From assembly GCA_021404525.1 (NCBI GenBank), contig JAAWWE010000006.1, positions 167,899 to 231,898 of the forward strand: a stretch of 64,000 nucleotides of DNA. Reading direction: 5' to 3'. A model generated the notes under the pieces. That model saw nothing but the letters and a program-made list of their open reading frames with translations, made no database searches and was not told the origin of the DNA. Below are positions 1 through 10,389 of the stretch, in pieces; the stretch's first letter is position 1; each line of letters begins with the position of its first letter. The translations under genes were made by a program, and so were the position numbers. Source of the DNA: Rhodobiaceae bacterium. Its GTDB lineage: Bacteria > Pseudomonadota > Alphaproteobacteria > Parvibaculales > Parvibaculaceae.

Positions 1-59
1 TCATACTGGGTCATTATCGTTCTCCAATTCTGAGGCGATCTTACGCCCTCCCCCGATTT

Positions 60-1040
60 TTGTCAGCCCGGACAGACCTCTATCAGCGCTTGCGACCACA
101 TGTCTCGATCTTGCCCGCGCCGGTCCGCCCTGCAGGCCTTTGGCTTGACATGCAAGGCCCGAGAGAGACACTGACGAGCCACGTCCTGACCGCAGAAAGA
201 GTGCCTGTGCCCTTCCCCGAAATAGATCCTGTTCTCATCCAAATAGGCCCTTTTGCGATCCGCTGGTACGCCTTGGCCTACATTGCAGGTCTCCTTCTGG
301 GGTGGCGCTATCTCATGCGCCTCGCCGAAACGCCATCCGTCTGGGGTGGTAAGTCGCCCTTCAGCCGCGACCAGGCGGACGACCTTCTGCTTTGGGTCGC
401 TCTCGGTGTGATTCTGGGCGGGCGTTTAGGCTACGTGCTCTTCTATAACCCGGCTTTCTATCTCTACAATCCAGGCGACATTATTGCTGTCTGGAATGGC
501 GGCATGTCTTTCCATGGCGGTTTTCTGGGAGTTGTGCTGGCGATCTACCTGTTTGCCCGCAAACACACTATTCCGCTTTGGTCACTCGCAGACGGTGCAG
601 CCGCCGTCGCCCCCATCGGCATTCTCTTCGGGCGACTGGCGAACTTTATCAATAGTGAACTCTGGGGCAGAACAACGGATGTCCCCTGGGGTGTGGTTTT
701 CCCCACCGGCGGCCCGCTGCCTCGTCATCCGAGCCAGCTCTATGAGGGCCTGCTTGAGGGTGTGGTTCTCTTCATCGTCTTGAGATACCTCACCCATCAC
801 ACCAACGCCCTCTCGCGCCCGGGCATTGTGGCGGGAACCTTCTTCATCGGCTATGGCCTCTCGCGCATCTTTGTGGAGTTCTTCCGCGAACCTGACGCGC
901 ATATCGGCTACCTGTTCGGTCCGGTAACACAAGGCATGGTTCTGACCCTACCCATGATCCTTGTTGGCGCAGGCATCATCTGGTGGGCCCGGACCAACTC
1001 GGCGTCTCCCCAAGCAAAGCCCGCGCGAAAGAAAAAGTAG
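60..1040 (+). CDS. lgt: Prolipoprotein diacylglyceryl transferase (true start probably downstream, near 150-210)
   Basis: Multi-TM protein with Lgt motifs: IRWYALAYIAGLLLGWRY, GGRLGYVLFYNP, GGMSFHGGFLG, GRLANFINSELWGR, HPSQLYEGLLEG. Confidence 0.95.
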   Translation: MSARTDLYQRLRPHVSILPAPVRPAGLWLDMQGPRETLTSHVLTAERVPVPFPEIDPVLIQIGPFAIRWYALAYIAGLLLGWRYLMRLAETPSVWGGKSPFSRDQADDLLLWVALGVILGGRLGYVLFYNPAFYLYNPGDIIAVWNGGMSFHGGFLGVVLAIYLFARKHTIPLWSLADGAAAVAPIGILFGRLANFINSELWGRTTDVPWGVVFPTGGPLPRHPSQLYEGLLEGVVLFIVLRYLTHHTNALSRPGIVAGTFFIGYGLSRIFVEFFREPDAHIGYLFGPVTQGMVLTLPMILVGAGIIWWARTNSASPQAKPARKKK

Positions 1041-1050
1041 TCGAACCATC

Positions 1051-2127
1051 GTGACCGCGCTTTCGGACCATATCGCCAGCCTTATCCGACAGGACGGCCC
1101 GATGCCGCTGGACATGTTCATGGACCTGGCGCTCGCACATCCAGAGCATGGCTATTACCGCACACGCGATCCGCTGGGCCGTGAAGGAGATTTCACTACA
1201 GCGCCGGAGATTTCCCAGATGTTCGGGGAGCTTTTAGGTCTCTGGTCAGTCGACATGTGGCAAAAGCTCGGATCACCCCCATCATTTAACCTGATCGAGT
1301 TTGGACCAGGCCGCGGGACGCTTATGGCTGATGCCATACGCGCAGCAAAACTCGTTCCTGCTTTTATCGAGGCCGCCAATCTGGTCTTCCTGGAAACGAG
1401 CCCCGCCTTGCGCACAGAACAAAAGACACGCGTGCCAAGCGCTTCCTGGATAGAGAGTGTCGAAGCATTGCCTGCAGGCCCCTGCATCATCCTCGCAAAC
1501 GAGTTTTTTGACGCGCTTCCGATCAAGCAGTTTCTAAAGACAGGCAAGGGATGGCAGGAACGGTGTGTGGCACTCCAGTCATCTTCCGATGAAGATGCAC
1601 CCTCCTTTAAATTTGGCCTGGCTGAGACATCAGCTGCGGTCTCGTCGTTGGCACCGAATGTTCACGAGGCGCCGGAAGGATCAATCGCGGAGATTTGCCC
1701 CGTCGGGTCGACGATTATGAATAAAATACGCAATCATTTTGATGCGAACACTGGTGCCGCCCTCATCATTGACTATGGATATAAACGCTCAGCGGCAGGT
1801 GACAGCTTCCAGGCATTGAAGAACCACAAATTCGTCGATCCGCTTGCCGATCCCGGAGAGGCAGACCTCACCGCCCATGTGGATTTCGAAGCACTCGCAA
1901 AACCGTTCAACACCGGCACCTGTTACGGCCCCGTGGAGCAAGGTCCCTTTCTCAAAGCCCTCGGCATCCAAGCACGCGCCAATGCGCTCAGCGCAAATGC
2001 CAACGAACATCAACGAGACGATATAGCCTCAGCCCTGAAACGCTTGACGGACCCCGGCGCGATGGGCAGCCTCTTCAAAGTGATGGCCGTGACGTCGCAG
2101 GGCCTTCCCGCGCCAGCGGGGCTCTAA
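1051..2127 (+). CDS. Class I SAM-dependent methyltransferase, MidA/NDUFAF7 family; GTG start likely at 1051
   Basis: GPMPLDMFMDLALAHPEHGYYRTRDPLGREGDFTTAPEISQMFGELLG and EFGPGRGTLMADA motifs; follows lgt. Confidence 0.9.
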   Translation: MTALSDHIASLIRQDGPMPLDMFMDLALAHPEHGYYRTRDPLGREGDFTTAPEISQMFGELLGLWSVDMWQKLGSPPSFNLIEFGPGRGTLMADAIRAAKLVPAFIEAANLVFLETSPALRTEQKTRVPSASWIESVEALPAGPCIILANEFFDALPIKQFLKTGKGWQERCVALQSSSDEDAPSFKFGLAETSAAVSSLAPNVHEAPEGSIAEICPVGSTIMNKIRNHFDANTGAALIIDYGYKRSAAGDSFQALKNHKFVDPLADPGEADLTAHVDFEALAKPFNTGTCYGPVEQGPFLKALGIQARANALSANANEHQRDDIASALKRLTDPGAMGSLFKVMAVTSQGLPAPAGL

Positions 2128-2156
2128 AGGTTGCGACGCAAATTGAATGGAGGCCG

Positions 2157-2930
2157 ATGGTGATACAAAGCGACAGACTGTCAGCGTTCCCCAATATCGC
2201 CCATGGGTTTTTCACACGCGAAGGGGGCACCTCCACCGGCATCTATGAAGGCCGCAATTGTGGCTTGGGGTCTGACGACCTTCGAGCCAACGTCATCGAA
2301 AACAGAGGGCGAACCGCCGATGACCTTGGCGTCCCTCGCGATCACCTGCTGACCGTTTATCAGGTTCATTCGCCGAAGGTTATTGTCGCAGACAGGCCCT
2401 GGGCACACGACACCGCACCTGAAGGAGATGCACTTGTCACGGCCACCAAAGGTCTGGCCCTGGGCATCCTGACGGCAGATTGCACGCCTATCCTTTTCGC
2501 AGATCCGCGCGCAAACGTGATCGGAGCGGCCCACGCAGGCTGGAAAGGCGCCATTGGGGGAGTCCTGGAGGCAACCGTCAATGCCATGACGTCCCTCGGC
2601 GCAGACCGCGACCAGATTGTGTGCGCCATCGGTCCCACAATCTCTCAGGCAAACTATGAGGTTGGTCCGGAATTCCAGGCACAGTTTGTGGCCAAGGCCG
2701 CCGAAAACGGAGTTTATTTCACTCCCAGCGCACGGGAGAATCACCATCAGTTCGACCTGCCAAGGTTTGTCGCCGACAGACTTGGTGCCCTTGGGATCGG
2801 CACCATCCACAACACAAATCTGTGCACCTATGCTGATGCCAAGCGATTCTTTTCCTATCGTCGGACAACTCATGCCGGGGAACCGGACTACGGACGACAA
2901 ATTTCCTCAATCGCGTTGCGAGCCGCATGA
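2157..2930 (+). CDS. pgeF: Peptidoglycan editing factor PgeF (YfiH / polyphenol oxidase family)
   Basis: HGFFTREGGTSTGIYEGRNCG, TADCTPILFADP, AHAGWKGAIGG, FFSYRRTTHAGEPDYGRQ. Confidence 0.93.
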   Translation: MVIQSDRLSAFPNIAHGFFTREGGTSTGIYEGRNCGLGSDDLRANVIENRGRTADDLGVPRDHLLTVYQVHSPKVIVADRPWAHDTAPEGDALVTATKGLALGILTADCTPILFADPRANVIGAAHAGWKGAIGGVLEATVNAMTSLGADRDQIVCAIGPTISQANYEVGPEFQAQFVAKAAENGVYFTPSARENHHQFDLPRFVADRLGALGIGTIHNTNLCTYADAKRFFSYRRTTHAGEPDYGRQISSIALRAA

Positions 2931-3020
2931 CAGACTTTGGTATGAGGCCACCGCCTTGCTACCCTTCACTTGAAACGAATCGCTGATATGCGATCAGTGA
3001 CGTGAGGGGAAGCCAGCGCC

Positions 3021-4322
3021 GTGAGCGACAAAGAGACCGCGACAGTCCTGCGGCGAATGCGCAGCTTGAAGCGCGGACCACGCGCGACAAGAGCGCTGGG
3101 CATCTGCCTCACAAGCATGCTCATTCTCTCCTCCTGCGGTGAGGAAAAACCGGACGCCAACGCACTTGGGCTAAATGCCGCGTCTGACACATCTCTCATC
3201 ACAGGGTCGGTCAAAGGCCTGCAACGGCGTGGTGTCTTTATTCAACTGCCCGCAGGTCTCCCCGATGAGTTGGCAAGCCAGCTTTTGGCCCGGTTTCAGG
3301 AAGCCAGCATCGCCAACCAACTGACCCTTGCTAGAACAGGCACTGTTCCCGAATACACTGTCAAAGGCGTCGTCCGGGCGGGTGCTGCACGAAACGGCAC
3401 CGCTGTGGTCGTGGTTTGGGAAGTAATCGGTCCAGACGGGAAGCGCGTGAAGCGCATGACCGATGACGTCGTGATCCAAAGGCGCAATTCTGCCGACCCT
3501 GCTTTTTACGATCCTTGGGCCGTCGTCGACGAGGCAACTCTAGAAGAGATTGCAGACACTGCCGCCCTGGAGCTAGCCGGATGGGTCTCCGACCAGACCT
3601 TGGGAGCGAGCCCGGACAGTGACGTCTTACTCACAACCGCCAGCATAGGTGATCAAGAGCCGACAGACACTCAAGGCACCCCAGCGACCGACACATCGCC
3701 AAGTGTCGACCTGTCGACACCCTCGCTCCTGCAGACCCGCCAGCCAGCCGCCACGCCACCAGACATTTCTGGAATTGCCGCACGCAATGCGACTTTGGGA
3801 ATTGCCCCGCCAGTCGCCGCGCCACCTCCGCAAACCGTCGAAAAACCAAGTCCGGAGCCAGCCGACAGAGAAGAAACGGGCACGGCCATAGCCACATTGG
3901 AGCCTCTCAATCCCAATCAGGGATCAGGTGGCGCCCCTCAATCCATCACGAGCAGCACCCGCATTCTGTTTGACGTTGCGGTGGGCACCTCGCCAGGCGA
4001 TGGCCGCCTTTCTCTTGCCGCTGCAGTTCAGGAGGCTCTGGTCAAGGCGGACCATAAGACCAATGAGCCAAGGGCTTTCAGGGTGATTGGCAATGTCGCT
4101 CTCGAGCCCGTTCAGGGGACCTCCCCACCCGGCACGATCAGCGTCAACATTGAATGGACCGTGACCACCAAGGAAGGAACCCCCTTGGGCCTCATTACGC
4201 AATCCAATCAGGTCGACGAAAACGCCCTGGCAGGCGCCTGGGGAGACATTGCGGTCGCTGCTGGGACAGCCGCGGCAGACGGCATATTGCAACTCATCAA
4301 TGAACCGACACCCCCAGCATGA
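3021..4322 (+). CDS. Uncharacterized lipoprotein with two similar domains
   Basis: N-terminal hydrophobic segment and lipobox (LILSSC); Pro-rich linker between two similar halves. Confidence 0.75.
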   Translation: MSDKETATVLRRMRSLKRGPRATRALGICLTSMLILSSCGEEKPDANALGLNAASDTSLITGSVKGLQRRGVFIQLPAGLPDELASQLLARFQEASIANQLTLARTGTVPEYTVKGVVRAGAARNGTAVVVVWEVIGPDGKRVKRMTDDVVIQRRNSADPAFYDPWAVVDEATLEEIADTAALELAGWVSDQTLGASPDSDVLLTTASIGDQEPTDTQGTPATDTSPSVDLSTPSLLQTRQPAATPPDISGIAARNATLGIAPPVAAPPPQTVEKPSPEPADREETGTAIATLEPLNPNQGSGGAPQSITSSTRILFDVAVGTSPGDGRLSLAAAVQEALVKADHKTNEPRAFRVIGNVALEPVQGTSPPGTISVNIEWTVTTKEGTPLGLITQSNQVDENALAGAWGDIAVAAGTAAADGILQLINEPTPPA

Positions 4323-4481
4323 GCCGGAACAAGCCAGAATGAGATTGTTGCCACAAGAACACGGATGTGCGGTTTACAGGCGACAACCAGCCTTGATACA
4401 ACCCCGCCAGATGCAGGGTGGATTTCGCAAACATCATTTCGAGCGTGAGCCTGATAAAGAGCTCACAACAGGGGAACACAG

Positions 4482-5417
4482 ATGAAACTGGTCGCAGGCA
4501 ATTCAAACAGGGCACTTGCCGAATCCATTGCCGCCTATCTCAACCTTCCCCTGACCAAATCGGTCGTTCGACGCTTTGCGGACATGGAAGTCTTCGTTGA
4601 AATCCAGGAAAACGTGCGCGGAGAAGATGTTTTCGTCATCCAATCCACCTCTTTTCCGGCCAATGACCATCTGATGGAAACCCTGATCATCATTGATGCG
4701 CTGAAACGGGCGTCTGCCAATCGGATCACCGCCGTCATGCCTTATTTCGGCTATGCCCGCCAAGACCGGAAACCAGGGCCAAGAACGCCAATTTCCGCCA
4801 AATTGGTTGCCAATATGGTGGCAACTGCCGGTGCAGACCGGGTGCTGACTGTTGATCTCCACGCAGGGCAGATCCAGGGCTTTTTCGACATTCCAACCGA
4901 CAATCTTTTTGCGGCGCCGGTCATGACCCGGGACATTCAGGAGAACTACGAAGGTGCGGACAATCTGATGATTATCTCACCTGACGTTGGCGGTGTGGTC
5001 CGCGCGAGAGCCTTGGCCAAACGCCTGAACGCAGATCTCGCAATCGTAGACAAACGGCGCGAACGGGCCGGAGAATCGGAAGTCATGAACATTATCGGGG
5101 ATGTGAACGGACGCCCCTGCATCCTGGTCGATGACATCGTCGATTCTGCCGGAACGCTCTGCAATGCAGCTGAAGCGCTCCTCGCCCAGGGGGCCACCGA
5201 GGTTTCCGCCTATGTGACCCATGGCGTGCTCTCTGGCGGCGCTGTGGCCCGTGTGACGGCCTCCCAGCTGAAGGAGCTGGTCATCACCGACACCATCCAG
5301 GCGACGGAGGCGGTGCGTGTGAGCCATAACATCCGCACCACAACAATCGCCCCGCTTGTGGGCGAGGCCATGCGCCGGACCGCAGAAAGCCGGTCGGTTT
5401 CCAGCCTCTTCGATTAA
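4482..5417 (+). CDS. prs: Ribose-phosphate pyrophosphokinase
   Basis: [69 protein letters not shown] aggggaacacag. Confidence 0.97.
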   Translation: MKLVAGNSNRALAESIAAYLNLPLTKSVVRRFADMEVFVEIQENVRGEDVFVIQSTSFPANDHLMETLIIIDALKRASANRITAVMPYFGYARQDRKPGPRTPISAKLVANMVATAGADRVLTVDLHAGQIQGFFDIPTDNLFAAPVMTRDIQENYEGADNLMIISPDVGGVVRARALAKRLNADLAIVDKRRERAGESEVMNIIGDVNGRPCILVDDIVDSAGTLCNAAEALLAQGATEVSAYVTHGVLSGGAVARVTASQLKELVITDTIQATEAVRVSHNIRTTTIAPLVGEAMRRTAESRSVSSLFD

Positions 5418-5529
5418 GGCAAGCCCCTCCCCAAAGCCTCACTAAGGTGTTGTTTTATGGGGGGTTCTGCGCTATCACGCCATCCGATCGCACTTCCACA
5501 CCCCTGGAGGAGACTTGCGACACCTAATT

Positions 5530-5545
5530 AGGGCCCTAGGGCCCT
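5530..5545. repeat. Perfect 16-bp palindrome AGGGCCCTAGGGCCCT followed by GTTTTTATT, in the prs-rplY intergenic region
   Basis: Read directly in sequence. Confidence 0.8.
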
Positions 5546-5566
5546 GTTTTTATTGGAGAATTTGCA

Positions 5567-6235
5567 ATGGCCGACAATACACAACTTACGGCCCAAGCAC
5601 GAGACCGGGCCGGCAAGGGGGTCGCCCGGGCACTTCGTCGCGAGGGACGTGTTCCAGCAGTGGTTTATGGTGACAAGAAGTCCCCTGACCTGATTTCCCT
5701 CTCACACAACGAAGTGACCAAGCTTTGGAACAAGGGCTCCTTCATGAGCTCCCTGCTCGACCTGGAAGTCGACGGCAAAACGCAGCGGGTTATCCCGCGT
5801 GACGTGCAGCTCGATCCGGTCAAGGACTTTGTGACACATGTTGATTTCTTGCGTCTTGGCAAAGGGGCGAAAATTGCTGTGGAAGTGCCAGTGAACTTCG
5901 TAAACGACGAAGAATCTCCTGGCATCAAGCGTGGCGGTATTCTGAACGTTGTCCGTTACGATGTTGAGCTGAATTGCCCAGCTGAATCGATTCCAGAATC
6001 AATCGAAGTCGACCTAACCGGCACCGACATTGGCGACTCGATCCACATCTCTGCGATCAAACTGCCAGATGGCGTGACACCTGCCATTACCGACCGTGAC
6101 TTCACGGTTGCAACCATCGCCGCACCAGCCGCTCTTGTCTCTGAAGAACAGGAAGCCGAAGAAGGTGAAGGTGAAGAAGGCGAAGCAACAGCAGCTGAAG
6201 GCGAAGGCGAAGGCGGCGAGAACAGCGAAGGCTGA
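5567..6235 (+). CDS. rplY: 50S ribosomal protein L25/general stress protein Ctc
   Basis: Starts MADNTQLTAQARDRAGKGVARALRREGRVPAVVYG; FVTHVDFLRL; acidic low-complexity C-terminus. Confidence 0.95.
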   Translation: MADNTQLTAQARDRAGKGVARALRREGRVPAVVYGDKKSPDLISLSHNEVTKLWNKGSFMSSLLDLEVDGKTQRVIPRDVQLDPVKDFVTHVDFLRLGKGAKIAVEVPVNFVNDEESPGIKRGGILNVVRYDVELNCPAESIPESIEVDLTGTDIGDSIHISAIKLPDGVTPAITDRDFTVATIAAPAALVSEEQEAEEGEGEEGEATAAEGEGEGGENSEG

Positions 6236-6267
6236 CGCCCTCTTCTGGCCTTTAAGGAGCATGTCAC

Positions 6268-6909
6268 ATGATCCTCTTGGTAGGCCTTGGCAATCCGGGT
6301 GAAAAATACGCCCGTCAACGCCACAATATCGGCTTTATGGCGGTGGATGAGATCATCCGCCGCCATAACTTTTCGCCAGAACGAAAGCGCTTTCAGGGCC
6401 TTGTCTGTGAAGGCACATTGGACGGCGAGAAGGCCCTCATCCTCAAGCCTCAAACCTACATGAACGAGAGCGGCCGCGCAGTCGGCGAAGCGATGCGCTT
6501 CTACAAGCTGGCGCCCTCTGACGTGGTGGTGATGCATGACGAGCTCGACCTGCCCGCTGCCAAGGTGCGCATCAAGACGGGCGGCGGTGCTGCGGGCAAC
6601 AATGGCATCAAGTCCATCACATCCCATATCGGGCCGGAGTTCAGACGTCTGCGCATTGGCATCGGCCATCCAGGTGACAGGGCACGGGTGAGCGGCCATG
6701 TATTGGGCGACTTTGCCAAGGCCGACAAAGCCTGGTTGGAGCCTCTCCTGGACGCGATCGCCGAAGCAGCGCCGCTTCTGGCGGAGGGCAAAGACTCAAG
6801 CTTTGCTAATAGGGTTCATCTGATTTTGAATCCGTCTCAATCCAAAAAGCCCAAACCTGAAAATCAGGCGGGTCAACCAAAACAGAAGGACACACCCGAT
6901 GGGGTTTAA
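6268..6909 (+). CDS. pth: Peptidyl-tRNA hydrolase
   Basis: [71 protein letters not shown]. Confidence 0.97.
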   Translation: MILLVGLGNPGEKYARQRHNIGFMAVDEIIRRHNFSPERKRFQGLVCEGTLDGEKALILKPQTYMNESGRAVGEAMRFYKLAPSDVVVMHDELDLPAAKVRIKTGGGAAGNNGIKSITSHIGPEFRRLRIGIGHPGDRARVSGHVLGDFAKADKAWLEPLLDAIAEAAPLLAEGKDSSFANRVHLILNPSQSKKPKPENQAGQPKQKDTPDGV

Positions 6910-7996
6910 ATGCGGCATTGTAGGCCTGCCTAACGTCGGGAAATCGACCCTGTTCAACGCGCTGACACAGACGGCATCCGCCCAGGCAGCGAACTACCCC
7001 TTCTGCACCATCGAACCCAATGTCGGAGAGGTCGCTGTTCCCGATAGCCGCCTCGATAGCCTCGCGGGTATTGCAGAATCGAAAGAGATTATCCCTACAC
7101 GCCTCACCTTTGTGGACATTGCGGGCCTTGTGAAAGGCGCATCCAAGGGCGAAGGGCTAGGCAATCAGTTTCTTGCCAACATCCGTGAGGTAGACGCGAT
7201 CGCCTATGTCCTGCGTTGTTTCGAGGATGGCGATGTGACCCATGTGGAAGGCCGCATTGATCCACTCACCGACGCGGAGATCGTGGAAACCGAACTCATG
7301 CTCGCCGACCTTGAGAGCCTGGAAAAGCGTCTGCCTGCGCTTGAAAAGAAAGCCAAGGGCCAGGACAAAGAAGCCAAAGAGACGATCGATCTCATCGAAC
7401 GCGCCCTTGTTCAGCTTCGTGACGGGAAACCGGCCCGCTTCACAGAACGGACCGACGAAGAAGAGAAGGCTTTCCGCGGCCTCAACCTCCTTACATCAAA
7501 GCCCGTCCTCTATGTCTGCAATGTCGAGGAAGAAGCCGCTGGCACCGGCAATGAATTTTCCAAAACCGTTGAAACTCGTGCAGCAGAAGAAGGCGCGGTC
7601 GCTGTCGTCATCTCCGCAAAGATTGAAGAAGAGCTGGCGCAGCTGGATGCAGAAGAGCGCACAGATTATCTCGAAGAGCTAGGTCTCGCAGAAGCCGGCC
7701 TCGACCGTCTGATCCGCGCAGGCTACGACCTTCTGCACCTCATCACTTACTTTACCTGTGGTCCGAAAGAAACCCGCGCCTGGACGATCACGGAAGGGAC
7801 CTTGGCGCCTGCAGCCGCTGGTGTGATCCACACCGATTTTGAGGCGGGCTTCATTCGGGCAGAAACAATCGCCTATGATGATTTTGTAAGCCTTGGTGGT
7901 GAAACCGCCGCCAAAGATGCTGGCAAGATGCGTCTGGAAGGAAAAGAATATCTGGTGGCAGACGGCGACGTCATGCATTTCCGTTTCAACAATTAA
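6899..7996 (+). CDS. ychF: Redox-regulated ATPase YchF (OLA1-like GTPase)
   Basis: [55 protein letters not shown]; overlaps pth stop by 11 nt. Confidence 0.98.
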   Translation: MGFKCGIVGLPNVGKSTLFNALTQTASAQAANYPFCTIEPNVGEVAVPDSRLDSLAGIAESKEIIPTRLTFVDIAGLVKGASKGEGLGNQFLANIREVDAIAYVLRCFEDGDVTHVEGRIDPLTDAEIVETELMLADLESLEKRLPALEKKAKGQDKEAKETIDLIERALVQLRDGKPARFTERTDEEEKAFRGLNLLTSKPVLYVCNVEEEAAGTGNEFSKTVETRAAEEGAVAVVISAKIEEELAQLDAEERTDYLEELGLAEAGLDRLIRAGYDLLHLITYFTCGPKETRAWTITEGTLAPAAAGVIHTDFEAGFIRAETIAYDDFVSLGGETAAKDAGKMRLEGKEYLVADGDVMHFRFNN

Positions 7997-8007
7997 GGGG
8001 ATTGAGG

Positions 8008-8475
8008 ATGATCTATTGGGAGGACGTGCCGGTCGGCCATTCATTCACGACGGCAGAACGCACCATCTCAAAAGAAGAAATCATCGAATTCGCTGGCGAA
8101 TACGACCCTCAACCCTTCCATCTCGATGAAGAAGCAGCAAAAACCTCCCTTCTTGGAGGCCTCTGTGCAAGCGGCTGGCACAGCTGTGCCATCGCCATGC
8201 GTCTTGTCTATGACAGCTTCCATGTGAAGGCCGCAACGCAAGGCTCACCCGGCATTACGGAATGTCGGTGGCGTCGCCCGCTTTATGCGGGCGAGACTGT
8301 CAAAGTCACCGTGACCTGCATCAACGCGCGGACCTCCAAAAGTCGCCCCACCATGGGGCTTACCAATTGGACCTGGGAGATGACCAACCAGGCAGGTGAC
8401 ACCATCATGACCACGGAAAGCTGGTTGATGATGGGACGGCGCCCGACCGAAACAGCCACACCGGAGGCAATCTAA
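8008..8475 (+). CDS. MaoC family dehydratase (hotdog fold)
   Basis: EIIEFAGEYDPQPFHLDEEAAKTSLLGGLCASGWH. Confidence 0.92.
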   Translation: MIYWEDVPVGHSFTTAERTISKEEIIEFAGEYDPQPFHLDEEAAKTSLLGGLCASGWHSCAIAMRLVYDSFHVKAATQGSPGITECRWRRPLYAGETVKVTVTCINARTSKSRPTMGLTNWTWEMTNQAGDTIMTTESWLMMGRRPTETATPEAI

Positions 8476-8981
8476 TGGCGTGGTTTGAAGACATCGAAAT
8501 CGGACGTGAAATTGAGCTGGGAAGCCACACTTTTACCAGCCAAGACATTATTCGCTTCGCCGAAAAATATGACCCGCAGCCGTTCCATACAGATCCAGAG
8601 GCCGCAAAAGACTCACACTTTGGCGGGCTCGTGGCCGCAGGCTGGCACATCGCTGCCGTCTGGATGAAGCTGATGATCGGCGCTCGAGAAACCGCCCCGA
8701 AGGAAGACAGCAAACCAGCGCCAGATGGCCGCCAGGCGCCGCAGGGCGGCCCGTCGCCGGGCTTTTTCGATCTCAAATGGATCAAGCCTGTGCGCGCGGA
8801 AGACACCATCTCCTATCGCACCACGACGATTGAGAAAGTGGACCTGAAGAGCCGTCCCTATCAGGGCATTATTCGAAGTATGAACGAAGGCTTCAATCAG
8901 GACGGCGAGTTGGTCTTCTCTTTCATCGGACAAGGATTGATCGAGCGGCGCGAGCCCTACGCCGCACCATCAGAAGGCTAA
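8475..8981 (+). CDS. MaoC family dehydratase, tandem paralogue of the preceding gene
   Basis: DIIRFAEKYDPQPFHTDPEAAKDSHFGGLVAAGWH; ATG overlaps the preceding TAA. Confidence 0.92.
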   Translation: MAWFEDIEIGREIELGSHTFTSQDIIRFAEKYDPQPFHTDPEAAKDSHFGGLVAAGWHIAAVWMKLMIGARETAPKEDSKPAPDGRQAPQGGPSPGFFDLKWIKPVRAEDTISYRTTTIEKVDLKSRPYQGIIRSMNEGFNQDGELVFSFIGQGLIERREPYAAPSEG

Positions 8982-8990
8982 CAGGCCAGC

Positions 8991-10205
8991 TCAGGCGAAA
9001 CCAAACAGACGCTCTGCGTTGCCGCGAAGAATAGCGTACCGCACTTCTGTCTTTCCTTCCGTTACCATCAGCACTTTGGCTTGTGTCGCCGCCAGGTGAT
9101 AAAATGGCCAGTCAGTCCCATAAAGAAGCTTGTCCGACCCAACTTCACGGACGAGCTGATCCAACTTGGTCACCCCCTGCCCATGAACACCAAGCCATAG
9201 GTTCGCGTATTTCTGCGCCAATGGAATGGCTTGGTCCACATCCCGCGCACCTGCATGGCCCATCACAAACTGCACTTTTGGAAAGTCCCTGATTGCCCCT
9301 TCATAGTGACGCATCAAGGCATATTTATGTGAGAACTCAGGTTCGATCCCCGCGCGCCCGCCATGAAAGAGGATGGGCAAATTAAGTTCTCCACACGTTT
9401 CATAGATTGGCGACATGACTGGATCGTCAGGATAGAAGCGCTGCATGGTCGGGTGCAGTTTGATCATGCGAATGCCTTGAGCAACAAGGGCTCGTAGTTT
9501 TTCTGGCGCATCTGGATCTCCAGGCACAACAGATCCACCCCTTAGCAACCGAGGCTCTGCCTCCGCACTATGGATGGCCTTCATCCAGTTTTCAGTCAGG
9601 GCATCGCCAAATGGCAGTCCCCAGGCGATGGGCAGAATTTGCGCCTTCTCAACACGACAATCGTCCATTTCAGCCAGCAGGTTGGGTATCGTATGCGTTG
9701 CTGCTGCCCCACTGCCGTGCAGAATTTGCGCAAGCGACATGAGTTGCAACCGCCGCAGAGCGGCCTCGGAAAAGTTCGCGTTGATGTACACATCCAGGTC
9801 CAGCGGACAGCCGGGATCTGTCGCATCACAATCAAGCATGTATTCAACCCGCTCGCTCTCCGCAGAGAGATCAAGGTCAGGAGCAAACAGCATGTTCATG
9901 CCCAGATGCGCATGCACGTCAATGGCGGCCGGTACACTTTCATCAACAAGAACCAAACGCCCTTGGGTATTCAATTCATACCAGGGAAGCGCTGCAAGGC
10001 CACGGTATCCGTCATAAATCTGAGCACCATACGGGCCAGACCCGGACTGCGCCGCCTCACGCGCCTTCTGCGCAACCAAGGCCTCGGCTTCTTCCTCAGT
10101 GTACCGCGCTGAAAAACGGTCGCCACCGAACACAAAATAGCCCCCGATGCCCGCAAGCGACGCCAATCCCGCAAGTCCCAAAAAGTGCCGTCGTTTCACT
10201 CTCAT
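8991..10205 (-). CDS. Amidohydrolase family protein with N-terminal signal/anchor
   Basis: IDVHAHLGMN, IRMIKLHPTMQRFYPDD, VQFVMGHAGARD, LLYGTDWPFY; N-term RRHFLGLAGLASLAGIGGYF. Confidence 0.85.
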   Translation of the reverse strand: MRVKRRHFLGLAGLASLAGIGGYFVFGGDRFSARYTEEEAEALVAQKAREAAQSGSGPYGAQIYDGYRGLAALPWYELNTQGRLVLVDESVPAAIDVHAHLGMNMLFAPDLDLSAESERVEYMLDCDATDPGCPLDLDVYINANFSEAALRRLQLMSLAQILHGSGAAATHTIPNLLAEMDDCRVEKAQILPIAWGLPFGDALTENWMKAIHSAEAEPRLLRGGSVVPGDPDAPEKLRALVAQGIRMIKLHPTMQRFYPDDPVMSPIYETCGELNLPILFHGGRAGIEPEFSHKYALMRHYEGAIRDFPKVQFVMGHAGARDVDQAIPLAQKYANLWLGVHGQGVTKLDQLVREVGSDKLLYGTDWPFYHLAATQAKVLMVTEGKTEVRYAILRGNAERLFGFA

Positions 10206-10389
10206 CTCCCCAAAAAAAAGGCCGCCAGGTTACTACGCACATGGTCGCAGAACGGTGCACCCCGCCTACGCCGGACAATACCCTACACGCCCGTGTGAAC
10301 CTTGCCTAACAACAGAAGACTGTTGCTGCGGCAAATAGAGACAGGCACCATACTGTCCAGAAAAAGGGGTCAGAAAAGGGAGAAGATCG

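Noticed and set aside
2181-2900. 239-aa minus-strand ORF
   Set aside because: Fully antisense to pgeF, whose motifs are clear; composition typical of shadow ORFs in GC-rich DNA.
6157-6232. GAAGGTGAAGG-type microrepeat, possible satellite
   Set aside because: Encodes the acidic low-complexity Glu/Gly/Ala tail of L25; not an independent repeat element.
5956-6699. 247-aa minus-strand ORF across rplY/pth
   Set aside because: Antisense to two strongly supported genes; no recognisable motifs.
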